From assembly GCA_013298715.1 (NCBI GenBank), contig JAAFIQ010000004.1:62001-126000 (forward strand): 64,000 bases of DNA, given 5' to 3'. This document shows positions 1-8,800 of this stretch, piece by piece. Under the pieces are notes generated by a model. The model did not search any database. It worked only from the letters and a program-made list of their open reading frames with translations, and was not told where the DNA came from. Position numbers and translations under genes: made by a program. The DNA comes from Bacteroidota bacterium. GTDB taxonomy: Bacteria > Bacteroidota > Bacteroidia > B-17B0 > Aurantibacillaceae. Numbering within the stretch: the stretch's first letter is position 1; each line of letters begins with the position of its first letter.

Positions 1-749
1 TCACTTAAAAATTTTACAGTTTTAGTAATTAATAAATTTTGTACAAAGGCCAAAACACCAACTGAGGCAATACCTGCAATAATAAAGCCTTTCCAAGAAA
101 ATTTATATTTTTTGAAATAAATTACAAAACCAATTGCAGGAATTACGAGTAAATTTAATAAGTGAACACCAATTGATAAACCAACTAAATAGCAAATTAA
201 AACTATCCAACGTAAGGCAGATGTAGGATTTATTGAATCCTCTTCGTCCCATTTTAAAATTGCCCAAAAAACAATTGCTGTAAAGAAAGAAGACATGGCG
301 TATACCTCACCCTCAACAGCGCTAAACCAAAACGAATCAGAAAACGTATAAGCTAAACCGCCAATTGCGCCTGCACCAAGCACTGCAAACTGTTGTGCCT
401 TGGTTAACGTAGTAGTGGATTTAGAAATGGTTTTTAAAGCTAAACGGTTAATAGTCCAAACTAAAAATAAGATGGTAAACGAACTACTCAAAGCGCTCAT
501 AATGTTTATCATCATGGCTGCTGCGGCTGGGTCACTGCCACCAAACATGGCAAAAAATCTTCCAATGATTAAGAAAAATGGTGCACCAGGTGGATGCCCA
601 ACTTCCAATTTATAAGCACAGGCGATATACTCACCGCAATCCCAAAATGAGGCAGTAGGTTCAATAGTTGAGCAGTAAGTAAAAGTGGCTATTGCACAAA
701 TAATCCAGCCAACAATGTTGTTTAAGTTTTTAAATTCTTTTGTCATCAT
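1..749 (-). CDS. DUF2723 family multi-pass membrane protein (C-terminus cut off by window edge)
   Basis: The minus strand is open from an ATG at 749 (or the adjacent ATG at 746) to the window edge, giving about 249 codons of a longer protein. The N-terminus MTKEFKNLNNIVGWIICAIA is followed by a segment resembling the DUF2723 signature: a Glu-Pro-Thr-Ala-Ser-Phe-Trp-Asp-Cys-Gly-Glu stretch, then KLEVGHPPGAPFF, then several hydrophobic helices. In Bacteroidota these are large inner-membrane proteins, thought to relate to GT-C type (O-mannosyl-like) glycosyltransferases. The substrate is unknown. The early acidic and HPPG residues expected of the family are present. The full protein should continue left of the window. 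Family call fairly sure, function inferred. Confidence 0.85.
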   Translation of the reverse strand, partial: MMTKEFKNLNNIVGWIICAIATFTYCSTIEPTASFWDCGEYIACAYKLEVGHPPGAPFFLIIGRFFAMFGGSDPAAAAMMINIMSALSSSFTILFLVWTINRLALKTISKSTTTLTKAQQFAVLGAGAIGGLAYTFSDSFWFSAVEGEVYAMSSFFTAIVFWAILKWDEEDSINPTSALRWIVLICYLVGLSIGVHLLNLLVIPAIGFVIYFKKYKFSWKGFIIAGIASVGVLAFVQNLLITKTVKFLS

Positions 750-813
750 AATTTAGTGTTGCGAAGTTAATCTTTTCTCTAGATTAATTTGAACGATTTT
801 TTTTAAAATTTAT

Positions 814-842
814 TTGTAGACAAAAAATTATTATTATCTTTG
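814..842 (+). promoter_or_regulatory. Bacteroidota-type promoter for tRNA-Gln
   Basis: TTG at 814-816, an 18-base spacer, then TATCTTTG at 835-842. This fits the Bacteroidota primary-sigma consensus (TTG, about 17-23 bases, TAnnTTTG). Transcription would start near 849, about 20 bases before the tRNA. Confidence 0.7.
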
Positions 843-869
843 CATCCTCGATTTGAGTTCTTTTAACAA

Positions 870-940
870 TGCCCGATCGTCTAATGGCAGGACTTCAGTT
901 TTTGGTTCTGACTATGTTGGTTCGAATCCAGCTCGGGCAA
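870..940 (+). tRNA. tRNA-Gln (anticodon TTG)
   Basis: A cloverleaf can be drawn by eye. The acceptor stem TGCCCGA (870-876) pairs perfectly with TCGGGCA (933-939). The D-arm is GTC/GAC with a TAATGGCAG loop. The anticodon arm TCAG/CTGA has a T-T mismatch at the loop-closing pair and a 7-base loop TTTTGGT, which reads anticodon TTG. The T-arm is GTTGG-TTCGAAT-CCAGC. The discriminator base is A at 940 and the next bases are CAA, so only CA of a CCA tail is encoded. A promoter lies just upstream and a terminator hairpin at 961-993, so it is probably transcribed alone. Confidence 0.95.
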
Positions 941-960
941 CAAAATTTAGATTGAGAATT

Positions 961-993
961 AAAAAAGCCTTGTTTTTGCAAGGCTTTTTTTTT
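961..993 (+). terminator. Terminator after tRNA-Gln
   Basis: A-rich stretch followed by AAAAGCCTTG, a short T-rich loop, and CAAGGCTTTT running into a T tract. This is a classic intrinsic terminator 20 bases after the tRNA. The A and T tracts on both sides would also let it work for the other strand. Confidence 0.85.
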
Positions 994-1066
994 GATTTTT
1001 TGGCGATAGAGTCTCAATAAAAAAAGCCACAATAAATCGGAGCTTTTAATACTAATTTTTACCAGT

Positions 1067-3334
1067 TTATTTTGTAACTATAATTTTCTTAACAATAGCT
1101 TGGTTGTTTACAACTACCTTAATAAAATAAACCCCTTCAGGCTTATCAGTTAAATTAAGTTTAACCACATTATTACTTACATTTTCAAGTTTATTGTCTC
1201 CAATAACTTGCCCAATTGCGTTATACGTTATTACATTACACTTAACGGTTTCATTAAAAGTAAATGCAATATTAAATTCGCCATTATTGGGATTAGGGAA
1301 AATGTCTACGTTCGATTCTAATTTGTTAGTATTTTCATTAATACCCACAATAGGGCGGCAACTTACAAGCGGGACATAAGCCATACGCACTTTTGAATTT
1401 CGGTGTTTTTTCAGTGTTTTCCAACTGTTAGAACCTGTAAATACCCAAGCAGATGAATCGTTAATGGTTGTATAACGTGTTGATGTAAAAATTTTAATTG
1501 AATCTAAAGGTGAGTTAAATGGTGTAGTTACCCCAACATAAAAACCATTCGCTCCAATTGCAACAGGATTACTTAGTACAAATTTAAACGGAATAATTTT
1601 AGTTGCCATAATTGTATAGGTTGGCGATCCTAAAAATTTAATCGTTGTTGTTTTGGTGCTGGCTGCAATCTTACCTAAACTATCCGTTCGGTCTGTCATA
1701 AATGCCTGAGGACCTGATGTGGCATTACCTCCATAAATTTTACAAGTAATAGGAGTGGCCAAAGTACCAGCAGTTGCCTTAGTACCAAGACTATCGAAGA
1801 GTACAATAACTGCATGTACTTGCGGTGTAGGAGTATCGCTGTATGAATTTGGAGAAATGTATTGTGCAAATTCTTTATCGCCATAACAATTTGTACCGGT
1901 AAAGAAGCCTGGATTGCCAGATTGACAACCTATTACAGCTTGATCATTCATGGCATTGTATGATCTCAATGTATCCGTCGTTAAAAATATTTTGGCTGTA
2001 TCTAAACAACGCGGACATTTACCCACATTAATTACGGTAGAAGAACTTGAAGTTCCTGCGGTATTGGTTACAACTAAAGTTAGTGTATAAGTACCACCTG
2101 CGGTGAAGGTAATACTAGGAGTTGGTACTGTATTGTTAGGTGCAAATGAAGCTGTAGCAGGGCTTGATGCCCATGCATAAGTTAATGGATTATCGCCTGT
2201 AGATTTATCAATTGGTATAAACGGCTGACCTATACACGGTTTACCACCTAAGGCAAATGAAGATACTGCCGGACCCGGAATTGGTGGCGGTGGTGGTGGA
2301 CCATTTGTACACAAACCGTGTGTTCCTAGTTGTGAACGATAAGTACCTTGGGTCATAGCTGTCATCATGCGTGTTTTTTGATCGTTAGAGAACATGTACA
2401 TGCAAGCGTCATCTGTGTAATCCATAAAGTTCATTGTCATTTCTCCATTAGGACTTTGACCTGCACCGCATTGATTAACATGATGAGGTGCGGCAGGGCA
2501 ACCAAAATGAGCTGCCTCTGCAGGAGGAATATCGGCACATTGGTCTGTAATGCAATTACCATCACCCCAAACGTGAATTAATCCTAACCAGTGACCAATT
2601 TCGTGGGTGGTTGTTCTTCCTTTATTATACGGCGGTGCAGTTGCTGAGCCTATGCTCCCAAAAGCTGTGTTTAACATAACAACCCCATCGTTTGTAGCAT
2701 TTCCTCCGCCAGCTACACCAGGTAAACTTGTTCCTGCGGGAAATGTAGCGTAACCTAAAAGTCCGCCTCCTAAATTACAAACCCACATGTTACAATACCG
2801 TGTTGGATCCCAAATTGTAACAGGTTTAATTGTTCCATTAACGTAAGCAGTGTTGTAAGGCCCGTTGTTCCATCCTTTATCGTTTCTATTAATTCTATTG
2901 ATACCAGGTTCTGGCAAAATACCACCTGTGGGGTCTTTAACGGCTAAACAAAAACTTATTGGTGTATTAGCAATAACTGGAACAAAAGCTGTAGGTGCAT
3001 TTCCAACATTTAAACCAGTTCCTGCAAAATCGGCATTTAATGTGTTTATTTGGTCAATAACTTGTGCTTGTGAAATATTATCTCCAACGCCAACAGCTTG
3101 ACCATTATGAATAATATGTACTACAACAGGAATTGTCCAAGGCGCAGGTTGCGCTTTATTTGCAGAGAGTGATGCTTTATATCTTTCAACAGCTTCATTA
3201 AATGAGGTTTGCCACTCAAGAGAAGGAACTTCGGTTGCACAGGTTCTTCCTTTTTGAGGATCTAAATTAGGTTGGGCAAAAACTTTACCAATTAATAGTA
3301 TGCTTGGTATTATTAAAAATAGTTTTTTAATCAT
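1067..3334 (-). CDS. Secreted M43 (pappalysin-like) zinc metalloprotease with PKD and T9SS sorting domains
   Basis: A 755-residue secreted protease. Residues 1-20 are a signal peptide ending in VFAQ. At about residue 243 lies HEIGHWLGLIH, the HExxHxxGxxH zinc site, and about 50 residues later NFMDYTDDACMYMF contains the Met-turn expected of metzincins in family M43. A proline-rich linker (NGPPPPPPIPGP) leads to a PKD-like domain (about 350-440). A beta-rich region of unknown function follows. The last ~80 residues (VDIFPNPNNGEFNI ... KPEGVYFIKVVVNN ... KKIIVTK) are a T9SS type A sorting domain, so the protein should be exported to the surface or medium. The catalytic residues are all present. 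It probably degrades external protein. It is transcribed alone. Confidence 0.93.
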   Translation of the reverse strand: MIKKLFLIIPSILLIGKVFAQPNLDPQKGRTCATEVPSLEWQTSFNEAVERYKASLSANKAQPAPWTIPVVVHIIHNGQAVGVGDNISQAQVIDQINTLNADFAGTGLNVGNAPTAFVPVIANTPISFCLAVKDPTGGILPEPGINRINRNDKGWNNGPYNTAYVNGTIKPVTIWDPTRYCNMWVCNLGGGLLGYATFPAGTSLPGVAGGGNATNDGVVMLNTAFGSIGSATAPPYNKGRTTTHEIGHWLGLIHVWGDGNCITDQCADIPPAEAAHFGCPAAPHHVNQCGAGQSPNGEMTMNFMDYTDDACMYMFSNDQKTRMMTAMTQGTYRSQLGTHGLCTNGPPPPPPIPGPAVSSFALGGKPCIGQPFIPIDKSTGDNPLTYAWASSPATASFAPNNTVPTPSITFTAGGTYTLTLVVTNTAGTSSSSTVINVGKCPRCLDTAKIFLTTDTLRSYNAMNDQAVIGCQSGNPGFFTGTNCYGDKEFAQYISPNSYSDTPTPQVHAVIVLFDSLGTKATAGTLATPITCKIYGGNATSGPQAFMTDRTDSLGKIAASTKTTTIKFLGSPTYTIMATKIIPFKFVLSNPVAIGANGFYVGVTTPFNSPLDSIKIFTSTRYTTINDSSAWVFTGSNSWKTLKKHRNSKVRMAYVPLVSCRPIVGINENTNKLESNVDIFPNPNNGEFNIAFTFNETVKCNVITYNAIGQVIGDNKLENVSNNVVKLNLTDKPEGVYFIKVVVNNQAIVKKIIVTK

Positions 3335-3429
3335 AGCTAAATTATTTATGGCTAAATTAAAAATATAAATGCAATCAACAAAAAAATTAACTCATTAATT
3401 GTTAGCATTTAATAAGTATACTAAATTAT

Positions 3430-3942
3430 TTAGAATTTAAGGTGTAAAGTTTTATCAGGATTATTAAGCTTACCGCTATATTTCTTTCCATCTTTCTCAA
3501 AATGAATGATGTTGGTTTGTTCTTTAATGAAATCATTAAGTAATGAATTTTCGAAGGTTATTTGGTTTGTAAGTTGAGTGCTATTACTCTCGATATATAT
3601 CCAAATAGCCTCACCTTCGGGTTCATATCCAATTACTTTATAGTTAATTAGTGTGTTACTAGTACTCATTTTGAATCGTTCAAAAACATAATTTTTTATG
3701 TAATTTAAATTTTTGTTTTTATCTGAATCATTAATTAAATCAATTTTAACATTGTTCAGTTTTTTTAAGGCTGCCTCAAAATCGTTTGTAAAAAGTTTTA
3801 TTGAACCCTCAATATTTTTAGATTTTGAGTTATATTTAACCTCGCTAACCGAAAGGTAAAAAGGATGTGCTGAAAAATTAATAAATAAAACAACTATTAA
3901 AAGTATGAATACCTTTGTTAATGCGTTAGTTATATTTTTTAT
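3430..3942 (-). CDS. DUF6702-like exported protein with no canonical start codon
   Basis: The first ATG (3669) would give only 79 residues, starting in the middle of the domain. The same frame is open upstream to a stop at 3960-3958. It encodes a hydrophobic signal-like helix (VFILLIVVLFINFSA) followed by HPFYLSVSEVKYNSKSKNIE, which reads like the start of the mature domain in the DUF6702 family. No ATG, GTG or TTG occurs in that upstream part. The best-looking start by context is ATA at 3942-3940 (I-K-N-I-T-N..., where Met-Lys-Asn would be normal); ATT codons lie at 3954 and 3951. Either a rare start is used, the start codon has mutated, or there is a sequence error. It is divergent from the HupE-like gene with only about 30 bases between. 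Function unknown. Confidence 0.6.
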   Translation of the reverse strand: MKNITNALTKVFILLIVVLFINFSAHPFYLSVSEVKYNSKSKNIEGSIKLFTNDFEAALKKLNNVKIDLINDSDKNKNLNYIKNYVFERFKMSTSNTLINYKVIGYEPEGEAIWIYIESNSTQLTNQITFENSLLNDFIKEQTNIIHFEKDGKKYSGKLNNPDKTLHLKF

Positions 3943-3971
3943 TGGATTAATAATCTGCTAATTTAAGGAAA

Positions 3972-4562
3972 ATGAGTGATTTTTTAATCTGGTTCACAAC
4001 TGGTATAGAGCATATTTTAAATTTTAATGGTGCAGACCATATATTATTTATTGCGTTACTAACCCTTACCTTCCCAATTAAAAGATGGAAAGGTTTGATA
4101 ATTCTTATCACAGCATTCACATTAGGGCATTCTTTGTCATTAGCACTTAGTTGTTACAGGATTATCCAACTTAACCAAAACTTTGTTGAATTTTTAATTG
4201 CATTTAGCATTTTAATTACTTCTATTTATCACTTGGCGAACATTAAAAATGTAGCCAAGCTAAAAATTAAATTCATGTATTTTATTGTTACCGTTTTTGG
4301 ATTGATTCATGGCTTAGGATTTTCATACTTGTTGAAGTCTATGTTTGAAACAAGCGAATCGCTCATATTACCGCTTTTAAGTTTTAATTTAGGATTAGAG
4401 GTTGGACAGCTGGCCGTAACTTTGATAGTTATAATTATTTCTTTTGGTTCGGCATTTTTATTTAAAGTACCTTTTCAATTATTTAAATTAATTAATGTGG
4501 TTTTAATTGGCCTTTTTTCAATCTATTTATGCATTGTAAGGTTTCTCGAAATCATCAATTAA
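3972..4562 (+). CDS. HupE/UreJ-like membrane protein
   Basis: A 196-residue protein with about six hydrophobic helices. Residues 10-50 contain GIEHILNFNGADHILFIALL, with the His and Asp residues in the first helix typical of the HupE/UreJ_2 family, and AFTLGHSLSLAL and LIHGLGFSYLL follow. HupE/UreJ proteins are thought to move nickel or cobalt ions for metalloenzymes, but the Bacteroidota members are mostly uncharacterised and no hydrogenase or urease genes are visible nearby. The neighbour on the other strand is a DUF6702-like gene. The 3' end overlaps the convergent Sua5-like gene by 8 bases. Confidence 0.8.
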   Translation: MSDFLIWFTTGIEHILNFNGADHILFIALLTLTFPIKRWKGLIILITAFTLGHSLSLALSCYRIIQLNQNFVEFLIAFSILITSIYHLANIKNVAKLKIKFMYFIVTVFGLIHGLGFSYLLKSMFETSESLILPLLSFNLGLEVGQLAVTLIVIIISFGSAFLFKVPFQLFKLINVVLIGLFSIYLCIVRFLEIIN

Positions 4563-5178
4563 GTATATCTAAACTACCCAATCCCTCTCTTATTATAACT
4601 ATTTCTTCGCCGCTACAATCAATAACGGTGCTCGCATAAATATTACCAAATCCACCATCAATAACAGCATCAACCTTATCTTGGTATTGTTGAAAAATTA
4701 CTTCAGGGTCGCTAAAGTACTCTAGAATGTCATCGCTGTTATCATGCAAACTGGTACTAATTATAGGATTACCAAGGGCTTCAACAATTGCTTTTGTTAT
4801 TGAATTATCGGGCACACGAATACCAACCGTTTTTTTATTTTGTTTTAAAAGTTTAGGCACATTGTTATTTGCTTCTAAAATAAAGGTGTAGGGGCCGGGC
4901 AAGGCTTTTTTCATTATTCTAAAAACAGAGTTGCTGATTGGTTTTGCGTACTCACTCAAATGACTTAAATCGCTACACACAAAACTAAAATTACTTTTTT
5001 CAGGTTTAATTCCTTTAAGTGCGCAAATACGTTCAACAGCCAATGGTTTTGTGATATCGCCACCCAACGAGTATACAGTATCAGTAGGATAAATAATAAT
5101 GCCTCCGTTTTTTAAAAGATTTACAATTTTTGTTATTGCAATATCATCAATATTATTTTCGTTTAACCGTAGTAGCAT
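4555..5178 (-). CDS. Sua5/YciO/YrdC family protein (threonylcarbamoyl-AMP synthase-like)
   Basis: A 207-residue single YrdC domain. Residues 28-50 (GGIIIYPTDTVYSLGGDI) carry the family's YPTDTVYGLG-like signature, then LKGIKPEKSNFSFVCSDLSHLSEYA, LPGPYTFIL, VGIRVPDN and PIISTSLH. YrdC/Sua5 proteins bind threonine and ATP to make the intermediate for the t6A tRNA modification. The length and the KPEKSNFSFVC stretch look closer to the YciO-type subgroup common in Bacteroidota, whose exact role is less certain. A CAAAATTA at 5183-5190 (TAATTTTG on this strand) could be part of its promoter. It converges on and slightly overlaps the HupE-like gene. Confidence 0.85.
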   Translation of the reverse strand: MLLRLNENNIDDIAITKIVNLLKNGGIIIYPTDTVYSLGGDITKPLAVERICALKGIKPEKSNFSFVCSDLSHLSEYAKPISNSVFRIMKKALPGPYTFILEANNNVPKLLKQNKKTVGIRVPDNSITKAIVEALGNPIISTSLHDNSDDILEYFSDPEVIFQQYQDKVDAVIDGGFGNIYASTVIDCSGEEIVIIREGLGSLDILN

Positions 5179-5257
5179 ACCTCAAAATTAACTAATTAAA
5201 AAATAAGATACGTTTTAAAATTTATACATAGTTTTGGAATATCTATTAAAATGAATT

Positions 5258-6508
5258 ATGAGTAACAAATTACTTTTAAAAAATATAAAATCATTATTAA
5301 GTGTTTATGAAATTGCTCCGCTAAAACTAACCGGAACTGAAATGGCAAAACTTCCAACACTAGATAACGCTTGGCTTGCAGTGGAAGATGGAATTATTGT
5401 TGACTTTGGCGATATGGAAAATTTTCCTGGAATAACCGATTGGAAAAATTTAGAAGTAATTGATTGCAGCGGAAAAATAGTAATGCCCGGTTTTGCTGAT
5501 AGCCACTCGCATATTGTATATGCTGGGAATAGAGAGCAAGAGTTTGTGGATAGAATAAATGGTTTGAGTTATGAAGAAATTTTTGCACGAGGCGGTGGCA
5601 TTTTAAATTCAGCAAAAAAACTAAATGAAACAAGTGAAGACGAATTATTTGAACAAAGCAAACAACGCCTTTACGAAGTTATAAAATTAGGGACTACAGC
5701 TATAGAAATTAAAAGTGGTTACGGATTAAGTTTAGAAAGCGAACTAAAAATGTTGCGTGTAATAAAACGTTTAAAAGATTTGAACTTGATACCTGTGAAA
5801 TCAACGTTTTTAGGGGCGCACGCAGTTCCATTAAATTTTATAGAAAATAAACAAGGGTATATTGATTTATTGATTAATGAATTGTTACCAATAATTGTTG
5901 ATGAAAAATTAGCAGATTTTATAGATGTGTTTTGCGAACAAAATTATTTTACGAAAGAAGAAACTATAAAAATTTTAGAAGCAGGAAATAAATTTGGATT
6001 ACAAGGTAAAGTACACGCTGAGCAATTGAGCCACAGCGGGGGCATACAAGCCGCAGTAAAATGTAATGCAATAAGCGTTGATCATTTAGAATTTTGTAAC
6101 GAAGATGATATGCATTTACTGAAAGCAAGTAACACCATGCCAACAATTTTGCCCGGTGCGGCTTACTTTTTAAACTTACCATTGCCTCCTGCAAAAAAAA
6201 TGATTGAGTTTGGTTTGCCTGTTGCTTTTGCAAGCGATTTTAATCCGGGTAGCTGCCCCAGCGGTAACATGATGCAAGTAATGAGTATGGCCTGCGTGCA
6301 ATACAAACTCACACCAGAAATGGCGATTAATGCAACAACCATAAATAGCGCTTACGCCATGAGCTTAAGTAATGAAGTTGGCACAATTACAGCTGGTAAA
6401 AAAGCAAACTTTATCATTACAAAAGAAATTAGTAGTTATAATTATTTGCCTTATGCCTTTGGCAGTAATTTGATTGAAAGTGTATTTATTAGTGGAGTAA
6501 AATTTTAA
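5258..6508 (+). CDS. hutI: Imidazolonepropionase
   Basis: A 416-residue amidohydrolase-fold enzyme that opens imidazolone-5-propionate to N-formimidoyl-glutamate in histidine breakdown. The metal site HSHIVYAGNRE is at about residue 82. GTTAIEIKSGYGL (about 145), HAEQLSHSGG (about 253) and ASDFNPGSCPSGNM (about 327) match the HutI subfamily closely. The length is normal. The other hut genes (hutH, hutU, a formimidoylglutamase) are not in the window, so the pathway must be scattered or incomplete. It is transcribed alone and converges on the cupin gene. Confidence 0.96.
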   Translation: MSNKLLLKNIKSLLSVYEIAPLKLTGTEMAKLPTLDNAWLAVEDGIIVDFGDMENFPGITDWKNLEVIDCSGKIVMPGFADSHSHIVYAGNREQEFVDRINGLSYEEIFARGGGILNSAKKLNETSEDELFEQSKQRLYEVIKLGTTAIEIKSGYGLSLESELKMLRVIKRLKDLNLIPVKSTFLGAHAVPLNFIENKQGYIDLLINELLPIIVDEKLADFIDVFCEQNYFTKEETIKILEAGNKFGLQGKVHAEQLSHSGGIQAAVKCNAISVDHLEFCNEDDMHLLKASNTMPTILPGAAYFLNLPLPPAKKMIEFGLPVAFASDFNPGSCPSGNMMQVMSMACVQYKLTPEMAINATTINSAYAMSLSNEVGTITAGKKANFIITKEISSYNYLPYAFGSNLIESVFISGVKF

Positions 6509-6521
6509 CTCAATATTGAAC

Positions 6522-7007
6522 TCATCTTGTTAACTCATCAATAATTTTTTTGTGTTGAGGAAATTCGTTTTGTAACGAAATTTTATCGGCCAAAACAAAA
6601 TCTCTAAAATCAAAACCAGGCCAAACGGTGCAGCCAACAAAACTAAACTGGCCACCTTTTTTTACTCTGCTAGCGAACCAATTGCCCGCTTTTACAGTAT
6701 ATTGAAACACTTCACCTGATTCAATATTATTCCCAATGGTAGTAGTAATTAACTTACCTTCAAGTGTAATTTCTATAACTTCTAGTGGATCACCTCCATA
6801 AAAATGCCACATTTCATCACTTTTAATTTTATGAAAAGCACTAAAATTTGTTGCTTCTATTAAAAAATAAATTCCTGTTGCATAGTTTCGTTTACCTTCA
6901 AAATTTTCGAAATTAGCCTCACTCCCGCTCCTATAAGTTTCTTTATAATAGCCACCCTCAGGGTGCTTTTGCATATTGAATTTTTCTACTAAATCTCTTA
7001 CTCCCAT
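6522..7007 (-). CDS. Cupin domain protein, DUF985 family
   Basis: A 161-residue cupin. The start LVEKFNMQKHPEGGYYKETYRS and the later FLIEATNFSAFHKIKSDEMWHFYGGDPLEV are typical of DUF985. The His and Glu residues in the latter stretch could bind a metal. VGCTVWPGFDFRDFVLADK is the usual C-terminal part. Biological function is unknown. It is the last gene of a three-gene operon (8757 down to 6522), starting 1 base after the serine hydrolase stops. Confidence 0.85.
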   Translation of the reverse strand: MGVRDLVEKFNMQKHPEGGYYKETYRSGSEANFENFEGKRNYATGIYFLIEATNFSAFHKIKSDEMWHFYGGDPLEVIEITLEGKLITTTIGNNIESGEVFQYTVKAGNWFASRVKKGGQFSFVGCTVWPGFDFRDFVLADKISLQNEFPQHKKIIDELTR

Positions 7008-7008
7008 T

Positions 7009-8403
7009 TTACTTTTTTAAATAATTATAAATACTAAGTGGTAACGCATCTGTTTGAGGACTAGAATTTGTGAGCACAACAAAACCAATGTTCTTTTCTT
7101 TAATCAATCCAACAAAACTTGCAAAACCACCAGTACCACCGTTGTGCCATATTAGTTCAGCGTCTGTTTTGCGCTTTAAAAAATGCCAAGCCAACGATAA
7201 TTTATTCCCATTTGTAAAAGTTGGTGTGAAAAGTAATTTATTTAACTCTGTCTCTTTTAAATTTTCTTTTAAATAAAGTGACATTTCTTCTGTATTAGAA
7301 CAAATGGCTCCTGCTGCTTGTAGCGAGGCAAATTCCCAGTTGGGTGTTTGTGTTCCTTTATCGTTATATCCCATCACAACTTTATCTAACATGGTATTTG
7401 TTATACCAGTTTCTTTCATACCAATTACGTTTGTAACTTTTTCTTTCATTAATTCTGAAAAAGATTTTTTATAAACGGTTTCTAAAATATAACCCAACAA
7501 ACCCATTCCTAAGTTTGAGTATTCACAAACTTCTCCAGGATTTTTAGTAAGAACAACTGTTTTTAAATACGATAGCAAATCTTTATTTGTATAATTTTTG
7601 TATGGATTTTTCACTTCAAACCCTTCCTTTGTAAACAAATCTTCTGGAGCCCTTGGAAGCCCGCTACTGTGGTTAGCCAAATGTTTTACTAAAATTGGAT
7701 TACCGTTGTATTCTAACTTCAAAAATTCATTTCCTAAGTATTTTCTAATATCATCTTCTAAACTAATTTTATTTTCTTGAATCGCAATTGCCAACAATCG
7801 ACCACAAAATGTTTTTGTAACCGAGCCTATTTCATAAATGGTTTTGTTAGTTGGCAGCTGATTGTTCCCTTTTTTTGTTTCGCCATAATTGTAAAAAATA
7901 AATTTATCGTTCTCTACAATACCTATGCTTAATCCACAATTGCGCGTATCTTCCATATACGTCTTAACCAATTTATCAACAACTGAATCTAAAGTGGTTG
8001 TTTTTTTATTATCACTTAAATAAGTGCTTCGTTTAGCATTTGTTATTGGCGGAAATGGCGTAAAGTTAAAATCTTCAAATAAATTATCCTTGCCCAAAGC
8101 GCAATTAAGTTGCAAACTATCTTCATCAAAATAAGCTGCAAATAAATAGGTGTTATTTTCATGTTTAAGTTCTTTAAAGCCATTAAACTTTCCTAGGCTA
8201 GGTCTTAAATCTGAGGCAAAAAAATTGCTTAATTCTTTTTCAGTAATTGTATTTTTTGCTACACTGTTCAAGAGCTTATAAATGGAAGCATATTCTTTAT
8301 TATTATAATTAGTTTGTAGTTGTTGAACTAACTTAGTAACTTTTTCTTGAGCTTTTAAAAAGCTCCCTGTTATCACTAAAAGGTATAGAAAAAAATATTT
8401 CAT
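7009..8403 (-). CDS. Exported serine hydrolase, beta-lactamase (class C/PBP4*) family
   Basis: A 464-residue protein with signal peptide (MKYFFLYLLVITGSFLKA). The N-terminal ~130 residues (LVQQLQTNYNNKEYASIYKLL...) look like a small NTF2/DUF3887-type domain. The catalytic domain then shows SVTK (S-x-x-K, about residue 195), YSN (Y-x-N, about 298) and HNGGTGG (in place of K-T-G, about 420). All active-site motifs are present, so it should be active on an ester or D-amino-acid peptide; it need not be a true beta-lactamase. It is the middle gene of a three-gene operon, abutting the Spx/ArsC-like gene. Confidence 0.88.
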   Translation of the reverse strand: MKYFFLYLLVITGSFLKAQEKVTKLVQQLQTNYNNKEYASIYKLLNSVAKNTITEKELSNFFASDLRPSLGKFNGFKELKHENNTYLFAAYFDEDSLQLNCALGKDNLFEDFNFTPFPPITNAKRSTYLSDNKKTTTLDSVVDKLVKTYMEDTRNCGLSIGIVENDKFIFYNYGETKKGNNQLPTNKTIYEIGSVTKTFCGRLLAIAIQENKISLEDDIRKYLGNEFLKLEYNGNPILVKHLANHSSGLPRAPEDLFTKEGFEVKNPYKNYTNKDLLSYLKTVVLTKNPGEVCEYSNLGMGLLGYILETVYKKSFSELMKEKVTNVIGMKETGITNTMLDKVVMGYNDKGTQTPNWEFASLQAAGAICSNTEEMSLYLKENLKETELNKLLFTPTFTNGNKLSLAWHFLKRKTDAELIWHNGGTGGFASFVGLIKEKNIGFVVLTNSSPQTDALPLSIYNYLKK

Positions 8404-8757
8404 TTATATAATCGTTTTTTTAATGGTTTCAATTACAGATTTACTATTTCCAACAAAAACAGTATCCTTATAAAAAATTACAGGGCGTTTTAAAAAGGTG
8501 TATTCCTGCAATATTAATTGTTTGTAATCTTGTTCTTGTAAATTTTTTTCGGCAAGTTTTTGTTCTTTGTATTTTCTAGCAATTTTACTAAACGCATTTT
8601 CATAACTACCAACTGTTTGCTTCACTATTTCCAAATCGTGTTCGCTAATAATGTTTTGTTTAATATCAATAAACTCAAAATCTTTTTCTTTTAACTCAAG
8701 TTCATTAATAATCCGTTTGCACGTTTCGCAGGTTGATAAATAATATATTTTTTTCAT
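8404..8757 (-). CDS. Arsenate reductase/Spx family protein
   Basis: A small thioredoxin-fold protein of 117 residues from the ATG at 8757. An ATG at 8766 is also in frame, but a candidate -7 element (TATATTTG on the minus strand, 8771-8764) lies over it, so 8757 is preferred. It begins MKKIYYLSTCETCKRII, with the CxxC and Lys-Arg typical of the ArsC/Spx family, and ends with FLKRPVIFYKDTVFVGN (the RP-cis-proline region). It could be a glutaredoxin-dependent reductase or a Spx-like regulator; context does not decide. It heads the operon with the serine hydrolase and cupin genes. Confidence 0.82.
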   Translation of the reverse strand: MKKIYYLSTCETCKRIINELELKEKDFEFIDIKQNIISEHDLEIVKQTVGSYENAFSKIARKYKEQKLAEKNLQEQDYKQLILQEYTFLKRPVIFYKDTVFVGNSKSVIETIKKTII

Positions 8758-8800
8758 TGACCTCAAATATAAAATAATGTATTTTTAGTTTTTTATATTT

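Noticed and set aside
7009-8403. Antibiotic-resistance beta-lactamase
   Set aside because: The fold and S-x-x-K/Y-x-N motifs are shared by many esterases and peptidases, and HxG replaces KTG; resistance cannot be claimed.
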